Counted from the stretch's first letter, positions 34,301-43,135 are shown. The stretch is DNA of 47,845 nt from Desulfosporosinus sp. OT (GCF_000224515.1 NZ_AGAF01000243.1:1-47845); one strand, 5' to 3'. Numbers and translations: made by a program. The notes: generated by a model not told the origin, from the sequence alone.

Positions 34301-35899
34301 TTAACTCTCCTCCGATAGCCAGGTTTTCATAAGCCGAGCAACTTCATCCGGGTTATTTCGCGAATATAGTTCGACAGCCTCTTTGGTTTTTTGTTTTTGA
34401 GTTTCCTCGACTGTCTTAATATTTTTCTGGGCCATTCTTAACTTGGCCTCTTCCTCGGCAGACTGTTGGGCCATAAGAAGCTCTGCGTCAGCAAGTGTTA
34501 CCGGCTCAGGGCCGTTTAGACCCAACATTTTTTCAGCGCGCGCTTTCTTCGAACGGTTTCGGAGCAACACGAGGAAAAACACTAAGCCCACCGCAGCAGC
34601 GACACCAATCTCAATGTAGTTAACGAGCTGTTGCCGTTTCTGAGCTTCCTCCATCGCTAACTTTTCTTGTTGTAGATCTGTTTTATTAAATGGGATGGCA
34701 GCCACTTGAATCTGATCTCCTCGGGTTTGATCAACTCCCGCTGCAGAACCCACAATGGTTTTAATTTGATCCAGCTGGGCTTGATTAACAGTATCCGCAT
34801 CTGCCATCACCGACACAGACAAGTGTTTTACAGCGCCGGGACTGACCACTTGTTCCTCTTGCGTTGTATCCACCTGATAGTTCCGCGTCGTATTTTGCTT
34901 GGTGGAAGTCGAATTCACATCGGAAGCTCCCGTTGCATACGTCGGGGCCCCATTTGCTGTCACTCCTGGAGTGCCTCCTGCAGCTGTACCCGTACCATTG
35001 GTAGTATTTTCTGTGGAACTCTGCTCACTCACCACAGCTCCGGGTCCATTCGTCTGCTTTGTTCGTTTAATTTGATCGAAGTCCAACGCCACATTGATTC
35101 GAACGACAGTTTTGCCCACACCCAACACTCGATCTAACATAGTCTGGACTGATTTTTGAATGTCCTCTTCAACTGTTTGTTGAAGTTGATATTGGGTTCC
35201 CGTGAGACGTTGAGGATCACTGCTTTTCCCTAATACGTCCGATAGGACATTTCCGTTCGTATCCACAATCGTCACATTCTCCGGTTGCAGTCCTTCTACC
35301 GATCCTGCCATAAGATTGGCAATGGCACGTATCTGATCATCACCGAGTTTTGTGCTCGGAGCAAGTTTTACCGTCACCGCTGCTGTAGCCGATTTTTCAC
35401 TATCTATAAATAGTGAAGGTTCAGGTATGACGATATGTACGCGCGCATCTTGTACACCATTCAATGTCTTTAATGTATTCTCTAATTCATTCTGCAGTCC
35501 GAGAACATAACGCAATTTTCGATCAGCGTCCGTCTCTCCAAGGTGCATGGTATTTAAGCTATCAAAACTGAATTTACTTTCTTCAGGCAGCCCTGCACTG
35601 GCCAGCTGTAGACGAATATCAGCAGATGACTGTTGAGGCACCGTAATGGTTGAACCATTATCCTCCAGCTTATAATCCACTTTCAAATCCTTCAGTTTAG
35701 TCGTTATTGCTGCTGCATCCGTGTCACTAAGTTTCGTGAAAATCGGAACATATTGCGGAGTTCCCGCCCAAGTAATTAAGTAAACTAACGCACCAGCCAC
35801 CAAAAGAGGAGCAATTACCGTTATTATTTTCTGTGGGCTAGAAAGCTTGTTCCAGAATGTTTTTACCGATTGTTGAATTCCGGCCCAAGAAAAATCCAT
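34301..35899 (-). CDS. fliF: Flagellar MS-ring protein FliF
   Basis: The 532-residue protein has membrane helices at about 25-45 and 435-455 bracketing ring-building motifs (VPIFTKLSDTDAAAI, ARVHIVIPEPSLF, RINVALDFDQIK). A Thr/Gly/Ala-rich loop (about 285-335) is variable. The C-terminal cytosolic tail binds FliG. ATG at 35899 with GAAAGGAGGAG. Confidence 0.97.
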   Translation of the reverse strand: MDFSWAGIQQSVKTFWNKLSSPQKIITVIAPLLVAGALVYLITWAGTPQYVPIFTKLSDTDAAAITTKLKDLKVDYKLEDNGSTITVPQQSSADIRLQLASAGLPEESKFSFDSLNTMHLGETDADRKLRYVLGLQNELENTLKTLNGVQDARVHIVIPEPSLFIDSEKSATAAVTVKLAPSTKLGDDQIRAIANLMAGSVEGLQPENVTIVDTNGNVLSDVLGKSSDPQRLTGTQYQLQQTVEEDIQKSVQTMLDRVLGVGKTVVRINVALDFDQIKRTKQTNGPGAVVSEQSSTENTTNGTGTAAGGTPGVTANGAPTYATGASDVNSTSTKQNTTRNYQVDTTQEEQVVSPGAVKHLSVSVMADADTVNQAQLDQIKTIVGSAAGVDQTRGDQIQVAAIPFNKTDLQQEKLAMEEAQKRQQLVNYIEIGVAAAVGLVFFLVLLRNRSKKARAEKMLGLNGPEPVTLADAELLMAQQSAEEEAKLRMAQKNIKTVEETQKQKTKEAVELYSRNNPDEVARLMKTWLSEES

Positions 35900-35996
35900 C
35901 CTTCGCTCCTCCTTTCTTTAAAACTTGGATTTTTTTTATAATTAACCCACCAAAAAGTGCAACTCGAGACGTATTCACTAATAACACCTTGACTCC

Positions 35997-36332
35997 TTAC
36001 ATTTGCATACGCATTACTTGATTATAAGCATCCAACGCTTTATCACGTACAGATACCGTTAAGGACAGCGACAAGCTAGCTTTTTCTAAAGCTACCATTA
36101 CCTCAGACAAATCTTGAACCTGACCGGTTGCTAATTGAACACTAGCGGTATCAGCGTTTTTTTGTAAAGCATCAACTTGGCTTAAGGCATCGTCTAAAAA
36201 TTTGGCAAAATCCGTCCCCGCCTTTTGAGCTCCATCTCCAGAACTGATGTTGGGTGTACTTTCCAGACCTGTAGAGGCAAGGGGACTCATTGCCCCCAGG
36301 GGCATAATGGGTACTATTGGCTGGATACTCAT
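35997..36332 (-). CDS. fliE: Flagellar hook-basal body protein FliE
   Basis: The 111-residue protein carries FliE motifs FAKFLDDALSQVDALQKNAD, VQDLSEVMVALEKASLSL and the C-terminal DAYNQVMRMQM. It joins the MS ring to the rod. ATG at 36332 with AAAGGGG; 8 bp after flgC. Confidence 0.93.
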   Translation of the reverse strand: MSIQPIVPIMPLGAMSPLASTGLESTPNISSGDGAQKAGTDFAKFLDDALSQVDALQKNADTASVQLATGQVQDLSEVMVALEKASLSLSLTVSVRDKALDAYNQVMRMQM

Positions 36333-36339
36333 TTAAGCA

Positions 36340-36834
36340 TTACCCCTTTCCAATCTCTAAAGCTTTAGTTGCCATTGACTTACTAGCATTGAGAGCCGTC
36401 ACATTCGCTTCATACGCACGAGAAGCGGAAATCATATCCACCATTTCCGTTACAATATTTACGTTCGGTTGACGGACATAGCCTACGGGTAAGCCCGGCT
36501 CAGCCACTTTAACTGCATCTGGAGAATTGGGATCATATTCTAAGCGAAAGGGGTCTTGGGCATTAGAAATTTGATCAATTCTTGCCACTTGTACCCCATC
36601 TCCCACGTTTTGTCCTTCCAAGGTTTTCCCGAGGACACTAGCAAACGGTGTTTCCGGGGGACGTGGAACAAACGTAGCGACTTGACGACTATAGGGAATG
36701 GGGTTTCCAGCAGGGGTCTGTTCTCCTGTACGCGTGGTATTAATATTAGCGATATTGTTGGCTACGAGATCCATCCGCAAACGCTGGGCGGTTAAACCGG
36801 AAGCACTGATGTTTATTGCCCCGAAAAGACTCAT
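36340..36834 (-). CDS. flgC: Flagellar proximal rod protein FlgC
   Basis: The 164-residue protein starts MSLFGAINISASGLTAQRLR, with VANNIANINTTRT and the C-terminal PNVNIVTEMVDMISASRAYE. ATG at 36834 with GAGGAGGGGAT directly after cheB. Its usual partner flgB is missing here and lies at 11124-11522. Confidence 0.95.
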   Translation of the reverse strand: MSLFGAINISASGLTAQRLRMDLVANNIANINTTRTGEQTPAGNPIPYSRQVATFVPRPPETPFASVLGKTLEGQNVGDGVQVARIDQISNAQDPFRLEYDPNSPDAVKVAEPGLPVGYVRQPNVNIVTEMVDMISASRAYEANVTALNASKSMATKALEIGKG

Positions 36835-36837
36835 GAT

Positions 36838-38016
36838 TTATCCCCTCCTCATAACACATTCCACGATCGTTCGTCCAATCTCCCCGAGCGGTACAATTCT
36901 GTCTGCTAGACCAGCATCCACCAAGGTTCTGGGCATCCCGTAAACCACACAAGTCTCCTCTGACTCAGCAATCGCAAATCCCTCTAAGGCCTTGACTTCT
37001 TTCATGCCTTTCGTACCGTCATTTCCCATTCCAGTCATGACCACCCCCAAGGTACCTCTGCCAACTTCCTTTGCTAAAGAAAGAAACATGACATCGACCG
37101 AAGGATGATACAGCGTAGGAATGGGGGCTTCCATGCCAATATTCAGAGTCAGTTGCCCGGACTTGCGTTGAACCTGCAACTGTTTACCTGCCGGAGCCAC
37201 ATACACTGTTCCCGCTTTAAGAGCCTCCCCATGTATCCCTTCCCTAACATTTAAAGGACAAAGTCCATTTAGGCGTTGAGCCAGCGGACCAGTAAAACCC
37301 GCGGGCATGTGTTGAGCGACGAGCACCGGAACAGGGAAATTGGCAGGCAAGACTGGCAGGACAGCTTGTAAAGCAGAAGGCCCCCCTGTAGACGTACCAA
37401 TGGCTACAATTTCAACCGTATGTTTAGGTAACAAGCTTATCTTTCCCGTACCAGAAAGGCGCGGACCAGATCCTAAAGAGGTACCAGCCGTTGAAACCGG
37501 AGTCACTATCTTTGTCCCAGTCGTTTGCGTAGCAATCCCCGTGGTTAAAGATGCTCCTGTAGAGGAAGAGCTTAATCCCTTGCGCCCGAGACGTGCAGGA
37601 TTTACACTGGCTGCCGCTTTTACTTTTTCCACCAGATCACGCGAGAGGGCCTTCAGATCAGCTCCCGGACTACCCGACGGTTTAGCCACTACATCGAATG
37701 CCCCTAAATCAAGGGCCTTCAACGTAGCCTGCGCTCCTTCTGTCGTCACTGCGCTCAAAATAATAACGGGTGTTGGCTGCCAGCGCATGATCTCATCTAA
37801 CGCCTGAAGTCCATCCATGACCGGCATCTCAACATCCATCGTCACAACTTGTGGATGAAGAGATTGCAGTTTCAGAATCCCCTCTCGCCCATCTCGCGCA
37901 ACGTCTAAAACTTTAATACCCGGGTCCTGATTAAGGATCTTTTGGAGTGTTAAGCGCATAAAGGGAGAGTCATCAACGATCAAAACCCCAATAGGTGCTT
38001 TAAGTACTGAGCTCAT
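36838..38016 (-). CDS. cheB: Chemotaxis methylesterase CheB
   Basis: About 392 residues from ATG at 38016 (MSSVLKAPIGVLIVDDSP). The receiver domain has phospho-Asp in VTMDVEMPVMDG; a Ser/Thr/Gly linker (about 145-195) leads to the esterase domain with catalytic Ser in IGTSTGGPSALQ, His in VAQHMPAGFTG and Asp in MTGMGNDGTKG. It removes methyl groups from receptors. The start overlaps cheW by 17 bp with a GGAGAG site; upstream codons to 38076 lie in cheW. cheR is not in the window. Confidence 0.94.
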   Translation of the reverse strand: MSSVLKAPIGVLIVDDSPFMRLTLQKILNQDPGIKVLDVARDGREGILKLQSLHPQVVTMDVEMPVMDGLQALDEIMRWQPTPVIILSAVTTEGAQATLKALDLGAFDVVAKPSGSPGADLKALSRDLVEKVKAAASVNPARLGRKGLSSSSTGASLTTGIATQTTGTKIVTPVSTAGTSLGSGPRLSGTGKISLLPKHTVEIVAIGTSTGGPSALQAVLPVLPANFPVPVLVAQHMPAGFTGPLAQRLNGLCPLNVREGIHGEALKAGTVYVAPAGKQLQVQRKSGQLTLNIGMEAPIPTLYHPSVDVMFLSLAKEVGRGTLGVVMTGMGNDGTKGMKEVKALEGFAIAESEETCVVYGMPRTLVDAGLADRIVPLGEIGRTIVECVMRRG

Positions 38017-38446
38017 GGCCTGTCTCTCCACCCATGATGTTATCCAGATCCAAAAGGATAAGCAGGCGTTCACCAATTTTACCTACGCCACGAATAAACT
38101 GGGAATCCATACTTAAAGCAACTTGCGGCGGCGGTTCAATGGCTTCGCTGTCTATGCGCAAGACTTCCGTTACCGCATCAACTCGAATCCCAAAAACTTT
38201 ACTTTGAACTTGCAGAACGACGATCCGGCTCAGGTCGGTTTCTTCCACGCGAGTCATTCCAAAGCGGTTGCGTAAACTGACCACCGGAATCACATTTCCG
38301 CGCAAATTAATGACACCTTCTACATAACTCGGTGCTTTTGGTACCCGTGTGATGGGTGGAATGCGGATAATTTCTTGGACACGCATGATATCCACCCCAA
38401 ATTCTTCTGATCCTAAGTTAAAGGTTACTAATTGTTCTTCAGCCAT
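38000..38446 (-). CDS. cheW: Chemotaxis coupling protein CheW
   Basis: The 148-residue CheW domain protein has FGVDIMRVQEIIR, PSYVEGVINLRGNVIPVVSL and GERLLILLDLDNIMG. It links receptors to CheA, its upstream neighbour. ATG at 38446 with AAGGGGGG. A second CheW is at the far end of the cluster (9830-10297). Confidence 0.96.
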   Translation of the reverse strand: MAEEQLVTFNLGSEEFGVDIMRVQEIIRIPPITRVPKAPSYVEGVINLRGNVIPVVSLRNRFGMTRVEETDLSRIVVLQVQSKVFGIRVDAVTEVLRIDSEAIEPPPQVALSMDSQFIRGVGKIGERLLILLDLDNIMGGETGHELST

Positions 38447-38460
38447 TGTTTATGCCCCCC

Positions 38461-38655
38461 TTTTCGATTTTCGTGGTTCGATATTCGTAGTTCGAACTGG
38501 AATAAATACTTGAAAGTTTAGAACATAATTAAAAATTTCTTATAATTGATGTTCGAAGTTCAGGTAATTGATCAAGATAAATTTAAATCGTCCCTGAAAA
38601 TTAACAAATTTTCACTCTTATTCGAACCACGAACATCGAATATCGAACTACGATT
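38461..38655. repeat. Heptad-repeat element between cheA and cheW
   Basis: The left arm at 38461-38500 (TTCGTGG, TTCGATA, TTCGTAG, TTCGAAC) and the right arm at 38620-38655 (TTCGAACCACGAACATCG then AATATCGAACTACG) are inverted copies around an AT-rich 110-bp core. This is the clearest copy, MITE-like in shape. The cheA 3' end reaches into it. Confidence 0.65.
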
Positions 38656-40864
38656 TGCGTGTAACTAAAACGTCCTGAATTAATGAGCCGATATCTAAGA
38701 TTAATGTCACTTTGCCATCTCCGAGAATTGTTGCGCCGGCAATTCCGGGCAAGTTACTCAAGATATCGCCCAAGGACTTGATGACAACCTCCTGCTGTCC
38801 GCGCAGTTCATCAACGATGAGTCCCAGTGCTTTATCGCCAAAGCCGACAACGACAACAAAGACCTCACTACTTTCGTTTTCTGGAGCAGGAAGACCAAAT
38901 TTTTCTTGTAAAGAGATCAGCGGCAGCGTGTTTCCACGCAGTTGAACCATCGGCAACCGACCCACAGTTTTGATATCCGTTCGATTGACCAATAGGGTCT
39001 CAAGAACAGAAGAGAGCGGAACTGCATAAATCTCTTCTCCGACTTCGACGAGAAGCGCTTGAATAATCGCCAAGGTCAGTGGCAACCGAATGGTAAACGT
39101 TGTTCCTAACCCTTGACGAGTTGTAATATCCACCATTCCGCCTAGATTATTTAGAGCCTTTTTGACAACATCCATCCCCACACCCCGACCAGAAATGTCG
39201 GTCACCTTTTCTGCCGTGCTAAAGCCCGGTAAAAAGATCAAGTTAGCGATATCCCGTTCAGAGAGTTCTTCCCTCTCGCCAATTAAACCCTTAGATACTG
39301 CAATATTCCTGATTTTATCGAGGGGTAATCCAGCCCCATCATCAGAAATCAGGATCGCTATATGGTTCCCTTCATGGTAGGCATCCAGCGTCACGGTACC
39401 AAGTTCTGGCTTACCTGCCGCACGCCGCTCTTCCGGCGACTCAATCCCATGATCAACCGAATTTCGGATGAGATGCATTAAAGGATCTCCGATAACTTCA
39501 ACTACAGTCTTATCTAATTCCGTGTCTTCGCCTTTTAAAACGAGTTCTATTTCTTTGCCAGTCTTTTTAGCAAGATCACGAACCAAACGAGGGAAACGAC
39601 TAAAAACAGTCCCAATCGCTACCATACGCAAACGCATAACACTCTCTTGCAGGTCGTTCATCAAACGACCCAAATAGACGTTGGCTTCGTTTAAACTATT
39701 GACCATATTATCCGTTTGGTACTGAGCTTTCAAATCCAAGCCAATTTGAACCAAACGAGTCCGAGTAATAACCATTTCCCCTACAAGGTTAATCAAATTA
39801 TCCATCCGTACCGTATCCACTCGGATCGTGTGCACTTGCGTGTTCCCTTCACCATTGGCAATCCCGTCAGTAAGTACTGCAGAATCTGAACCTATCCCTT
39901 TCGGTTCAACCATAGCTTTTTGACTGGGGATGGTCTTTAGAGATTTCGCTTGTGTCACAGCTTTAGAGCTTATACTAGGCGTTGTCTCCAGTTCTGAAAT
40001 GATTGTTTCTAAAACCTCTGCCGTATCTTTAGTTGTATGCGCAGTTTTTTCAGTTCCCCCTATGCCATCTGGGTAGGGGTGAATGACAACATCCACTAAC
40101 TCAGAAATTTCCAATAGTTCTCTCCGCATCTCTTCAATGGGTTCATCACAGAGCACAAGAAGAGAAAAGCCTTCATCATTTCCGGCCTCCAAGTCTTCGA
40201 TGCTGGGAAAAAGCTTAATCACTGTGCCCATTCCTTCGAGCCGTTGGGTCGCCATAACCGCCCGAACTGCTTTCATAAGGGTATTAGGCGCCAGTTTCAC
40301 ATCGACTTGATATATACCATACCCCATCATATGAGCATTGTTAATCTTTGCACTTTCTGGCTGATCTAGGGAGAAATTCAGAGGGACAAAATCATCCTCC
40401 AAGGCTTGTTCATTTCCTGGGACAGGCTGCAGACTCGTCTGAGCGGCAGATTTTTCACCACTTATTAAGTCTTTCATCGAGGAGACTAAGTCTTCATAGC
40501 CCAGGGTGATCTCCAATCGCTGCTCAACTTGAGACAACATCGCTTTGACACGATCAGTTACTGCTAAAAGGATGTCGATCATTTCCAGAGAAACGTCAAT
40601 CTTCCCCTGACGCAAACGATCCAATAAATCCTCAGCAGCATGGGTCATCGCCACAATTGGTGTGAATCCCATGGTCCCCGAAGCACCCTTCAAACTGTGA
40701 GCTGAGCGGAAAAGATCGTTAATAAGCCCGATATTTCCCCCTTCTTTTTCCAGTTGTAAGAGTCCTGCTCCGAGCTTTTCGATCTGTTCTTGGGAATCCA
40801 ACAGGTAAAACTCTAAGAACTCCCCCAGATCGACCCCTTGATTTTTGTCGTCATCCTGGCTCAT
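38648..40864 (-). CDS. cheA: Chemotaxis histidine kinase CheA
   Basis: The 738-residue kinase has P1 with phospho-His in RSAHSLKGASGTMGF (about 53-67). A P2-type CheY-binding region (about 180-275) and linker follow. P3 (NLINLVGEMVITRTRL) is followed by P4 ATPase boxes (HLIRNSVDHGIESPEER, ISDDGAGLPLDKI, DISGRGVGMDVVKKAL) and P5 CheW-like domain (about 600-730). ATG at 40864 with TAGGAGTGG. It is the first gene of the supercluster, behind a 343-bp leader and the flaG terminator. Confidence 0.97.
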   Translation of the reverse strand: MSQDDDKNQGVDLGEFLEFYLLDSQEQIEKLGAGLLQLEKEGGNIGLINDLFRSAHSLKGASGTMGFTPIVAMTHAAEDLLDRLRQGKIDVSLEMIDILLAVTDRVKAMLSQVEQRLEITLGYEDLVSSMKDLISGEKSAAQTSLQPVPGNEQALEDDFVPLNFSLDQPESAKINNAHMMGYGIYQVDVKLAPNTLMKAVRAVMATQRLEGMGTVIKLFPSIEDLEAGNDEGFSLLVLCDEPIEEMRRELLEISELVDVVIHPYPDGIGGTEKTAHTTKDTAEVLETIISELETTPSISSKAVTQAKSLKTIPSQKAMVEPKGIGSDSAVLTDGIANGEGNTQVHTIRVDTVRMDNLINLVGEMVITRTRLVQIGLDLKAQYQTDNMVNSLNEANVYLGRLMNDLQESVMRLRMVAIGTVFSRFPRLVRDLAKKTGKEIELVLKGEDTELDKTVVEVIGDPLMHLIRNSVDHGIESPEERRAAGKPELGTVTLDAYHEGNHIAILISDDGAGLPLDKIRNIAVSKGLIGEREELSERDIANLIFLPGFSTAEKVTDISGRGVGMDVVKKALNNLGGMVDITTRQGLGTTFTIRLPLTLAIIQALLVEVGEEIYAVPLSSVLETLLVNRTDIKTVGRLPMVQLRGNTLPLISLQEKFGLPAPENESSEVFVVVVGFGDKALGLIVDELRGQQEVVIKSLGDILSNLPGIAGATILGDGKVTLILDIGSLIQDVLVTRKS

Positions 40865-41123
40865 GCTTTGCCACTCCTATCTTCTTCATAAGACATTTTA
40901 TGAACTGCTTTATGAGTTACCGGCTATACTATCTGGAAAGTTGCACAGGATTTTTATGTAGCCTTATTCGACCGACAAATAGACATATTGCACGAATAAA
41001 TTATTCGCCATCTTTTTTAGAATTCCTCCAAAAAAACAATGTAAATCCACTTCTTTTCTATAGTAGCATCTACTTGGAGAACAGTATATAGTTAATTCGA
41101 CAAATTTCTATGGGACTTTTGGG
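40865..41123 (-). promoter_or_regulatory. Long leader of the cheA operon
   Basis: The gap between the flaG terminator and cheA must hold the main promoter of the supercluster. On the minus strand a TGCTACTAT (extended -10 like, about 41062-41070) and TATACT boxes occur but no box pair is convincing, and no sigma-28 site is seen. Short inverted repeats follow (CGAATAA / TTATTCG near 40978-41000; GGCTA / TAGCC; TTCATAA / TTATGAA at 40885-40904), so a structured 5' leader of about 200 nt is possible. No known riboswitch is recognised. Confidence 0.35.
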
Positions 41124-41129
41124 AAAAAA

Positions 41130-41162
41130 ATAAACAGAACGCGTAACTTGCATTCTGTTTAT
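41130..41162 (-). terminator. Terminator of flaG (41208)
   Basis: A 10-bp perfect stem (ATAAACAGAA / TTCTGTTTAT) is followed on the minus strand by seven T. It closes the flaG unit 46 bp after its stop and isolates the cheA operon. Confidence 0.85.
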
Positions 41163-41207
41163 CGGAGTCTATTTTGTTTCTTAAGTCTATTTTCGTTCAA
41201 AGCTCTT

Positions 41208-41576
41208 TCAGACTTGTTTGTCAAACAGCAAGCCAATCATATCTCTAAAGGAATTTAGAATATCCAAAGCCCGCTGAGATGGAATTTCATCCAGTAATTC
41301 CCCATTTTGTTGGTCGATAATCTTTACCACAACTCGTTGGGATTTTTCGTCAACCCTAAACTCTAAGCGCTTATCAATAATTCCCATGAGCCGGTTGAGC
41401 TTTTCTGCAGCCTTTTCTACTTCCTCTCGTGGAATCTCTTCGCGAGCAGAAGGAATTTCTTGCTTGCGATCGACGACGGGCCGAGGAGTCTCTTGAGACC
41501 GTTCCATTTTTTGCCCAGAAAATGTATCCATAGGTATCGTGGTAGATTGGGTATTTGGTTGAATGGGATTAATCAT
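41208..41576 (-). CDS. flaG: FlaG family protein (copy 1)
   Basis: About 122 residues from ATG at 41576 (MINPIQPN), with GAGGAGG at 9 nt; the TTG at 41594 reads through that site. A polar N-terminal half is followed by the FlaG domain (EKLNRLMGIIDKRLEFRVDE, VVVKIIDQQNGELLDEIPSQ). FlaG influences filament length. Stands alone between a sigma-28-type promoter and a terminator. A second FlaG is at 45676-46071. Confidence 0.9.
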   Translation of the reverse strand: MINPIQPNTQSTTIPMDTFSGQKMERSQETPRPVVDRKQEIPSAREEIPREEVEKAAEKLNRLMGIIDKRLEFRVDEKSQRVVVKIIDQQNGELLDEIPSQRALDILNSFRDMIGLLFDKQV

Positions 41577-41665
41577 AGGCAAATTCCTCCTCAAATTACC
41601 TATTCACAAATTAGCTAAACGGTACAATTGAAAAACAACCGACTTTTAAAAAATTTTCATTTTTA

Positions 41666-41693
41666 ATATTGGAAATCCAGCTTTGAAACTTTA
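41666..41693 (-). promoter_or_regulatory. Probable sigma-28 promoter of flaG
   Basis: The minus strand shows TAAAGTTT, then (16 bp after TAAA) TCCAATAT, a 6/8 match to GCCGATAT. The -35 is perfect, the -10 imperfect. About 90 bp upstream of the flaG ATG. Confidence 0.5.
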
Positions 41694-41703
41694 ACTCTAT
41701 AAG

Positions 41704-42738
41704 CTAAATTTCTCTGAGACGCTTAAGAGCAGCAGGATAATCTCCGCATTTTTGGTAGTAACTAATCGCTTCAACCCGATATCCCAAACACTCATAGATC
41801 ACAGCAATATTATACTTTGGCAAATAGGAATTAATACCTTCTACCCTCCCCTCTTGGTTCCCAATACACTGCAAGAATTGTTCGATTGCCTGAGAGAATT
41901 TCGCGTTATTCATATAGACAAGGCCCATTAGAAACAAATAATCAATTGAACCAGCATAATGCTTCTCGTAGTTTATGAGACATAGCGCTTCAGCATAACT
42001 TCTACAATTAATTAAGGCATACACGTGAGTTTCAACCAGATTTTCCACGTATTCTAGGGAAAAATTCAACGGCAAGGCTAAAGCTCGTTTAAAGCAAGCG
42101 ACTGCCTCATCATAGTTCTTGGCCAGATAATAGGTTTTACCTAATTGATATAGCCAATAAGGATCCGAAGGACGCTTTTCCACCTCCTTCTCTAAAAGCT
42201 TAATATTTCTGGCGATTTTTTGAGTACGTTGAATCACCGCTGGGGTATAGCCTCTATGTTCAACCGTAATCTCCAGCGAAACGGTATAATACGGCGCTCC
42301 ATTTTTTCTGACGAGTTGTTCATGAATAGCCCCTTGATAATGAAACAGGCTGCGCTTAAAAAGACGGCTTATTCTCTCACTTATCCGCTTCTCCTCAACA
42401 ATATTAATCAGTTTGATGCGACCCACAATCGGATCTTCGACCCTGAGGAGAGTACGGAGGGATTCAGTCTTAAATTCGGTGATGACTTCATCTGCATCCA
42501 GCACTAACACCCAATCATTAGACGCCTTCTCTAAAGAGAAGTTCCTGGCAGCAGCAAAATCATCCACCCAAGGGAAATCATAGACCTGCTGGGTAAAATT
42601 CAACGCGATCTCCTTCGTCCGATCTGTGGAGCCCGTATCTACCACGATGATCTCCTGAACATAAGGGCAAAGCTGGCGTAAGCTTTGCTCCAGGAGCTCC
42701 TCTTCATTCTTCACAATCATACATAAGCTTAGTTTCAT
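41704..42738 (-). CDS. GT2 glycosyltransferase with TPR repeats
   Basis: About 344 residues from ATG at 42738 (MKLSLCMIVKNEEELLEQS), with a GGGGTGG site. GT-A fold motifs are EIIVVDTGSTDRTKEIA and VLVLDADEVI (the DxD-type metal site). TPR units follow from about residue 195 (WLYQLGKTYYLAKNYDEAVA, then CFKRALAL; YLFLMGLVYMNNAKFSQAIE). Such enzymes next to fliD/fliS often glycosylate flagellin; with the nearby neuB this is a reasonable inference, not a proof. Upstream ATG at 42774 lies in the gap and lacks a site. Confidence 0.85.
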   Translation of the reverse strand: MKLSLCMIVKNEEELLEQSLRQLCPYVQEIIVVDTGSTDRTKEIALNFTQQVYDFPWVDDFAAARNFSLEKASNDWVLVLDADEVITEFKTESLRTLLRVEDPIVGRIKLINIVEEKRISERISRLFKRSLFHYQGAIHEQLVRKNGAPYYTVSLEITVEHRGYTPAVIQRTQKIARNIKLLEKEVEKRPSDPYWLYQLGKTYYLAKNYDEAVACFKRALALPLNFSLEYVENLVETHVYALINCRSYAEALCLINYEKHYAGSIDYLFLMGLVYMNNAKFSQAIEQFLQCIGNQEGRVEGINSYLPKYNIAVIYECLGYRVEAISYYQKCGDYPAALKRLREI

Positions 42739-42800
42739 TGCCACCCCGCTCTTCTCTGAAAAAACCAGAGACAAAGACCCCGGCTCTCAAAATTAACAAA

Positions 42801-42832
42801 GCCACTAGCTAGGTATAATCTAAACTAGTGGC
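42801..42832 (-). terminator. Terminator after the YjfB-like gene
   Basis: An 8-bp perfect stem (GCCACTAG / CTAGTGGC) is followed on the minus strand by TTTGTTAATTTT. Its 17-bp arm (CTAAACTAGTGGCTATT, 42820-42836) occurs identically at 46209-46225. Confidence 0.65.
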
Positions 42833-42838
42833 TATTCC

Positions 42839-43036
42839 TTAAGCTTGCATGTCAAGCCTAGCTCCTAAATTTGGCTGAACGGACAATTCCATAGCCTTGG
42901 TTGACTCACCTGCTAAGGACGTAATTGAATCACCATTCGTCGCTTCAACGCCCATCGCCATTTTCATGACCGACATGCCCACCTGTTCTTGAACTTTACT
43001 TTGATTAAGCATAACTGACATAGCCGCTATATCCAT
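42839..43036 (-). CDS. YjfB-like putative motility protein
   Basis: About 65 residues from ATG at 43036 (MDIAAMSVMLNQSKVQEQVG), 8 nt after AAGGAG. The sequence SVMKMAMGVEATNGDSI and the short length match the YjfB motility family of Bacillota. Its function is not established. Sits between the FliT-like gene and the glycosyltransferase. Confidence 0.75.
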   Translation of the reverse strand: MDIAAMSVMLNQSKVQEQVGMSVMKMAMGVEATNGDSITSLAGESTKAMELSVQPNLGARLDMQA

Positions 43037-43135
43037 ATAGATCACTCCTTACGTTAGTTTGCACAGAACGTCTAGCCAAAAGGTTTTGCTTTGTTCATTC
43101 ACTTCATAAATTTGTTGTCCAAATCATTCTTTCTG

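Noticed and set aside
16442-38655. Heptad runs as CRISPR arrays
   Set aside because: Units are 7 bp with no spacers of constant size and no cas genes.
38655-38693. Plus-strand CTAAA ... GCCGATAT, an antisense sigma-28-like promoter at the cheA 3' end
   Set aside because: Spacing is 17 bp from TAAA, longer than normal, and GCCGATATC is explained by the cheA codons for Asp-Ile-Gly; no plus-strand gene follows.
40964-41020. Possible 15-codon leader peptide (MANNLFVQYVYLSVE) ahead of cheA
   Set aside because: GGAGG is 13 nt from the ATG, too far, and there is no attenuator-like hairpin pair tied to it.
41156-41168. TCCGATAA on the minus strand as a sigma-28 -10
   Set aside because: It lies in the flaG terminator hairpin and no TAAA is at the right distance.
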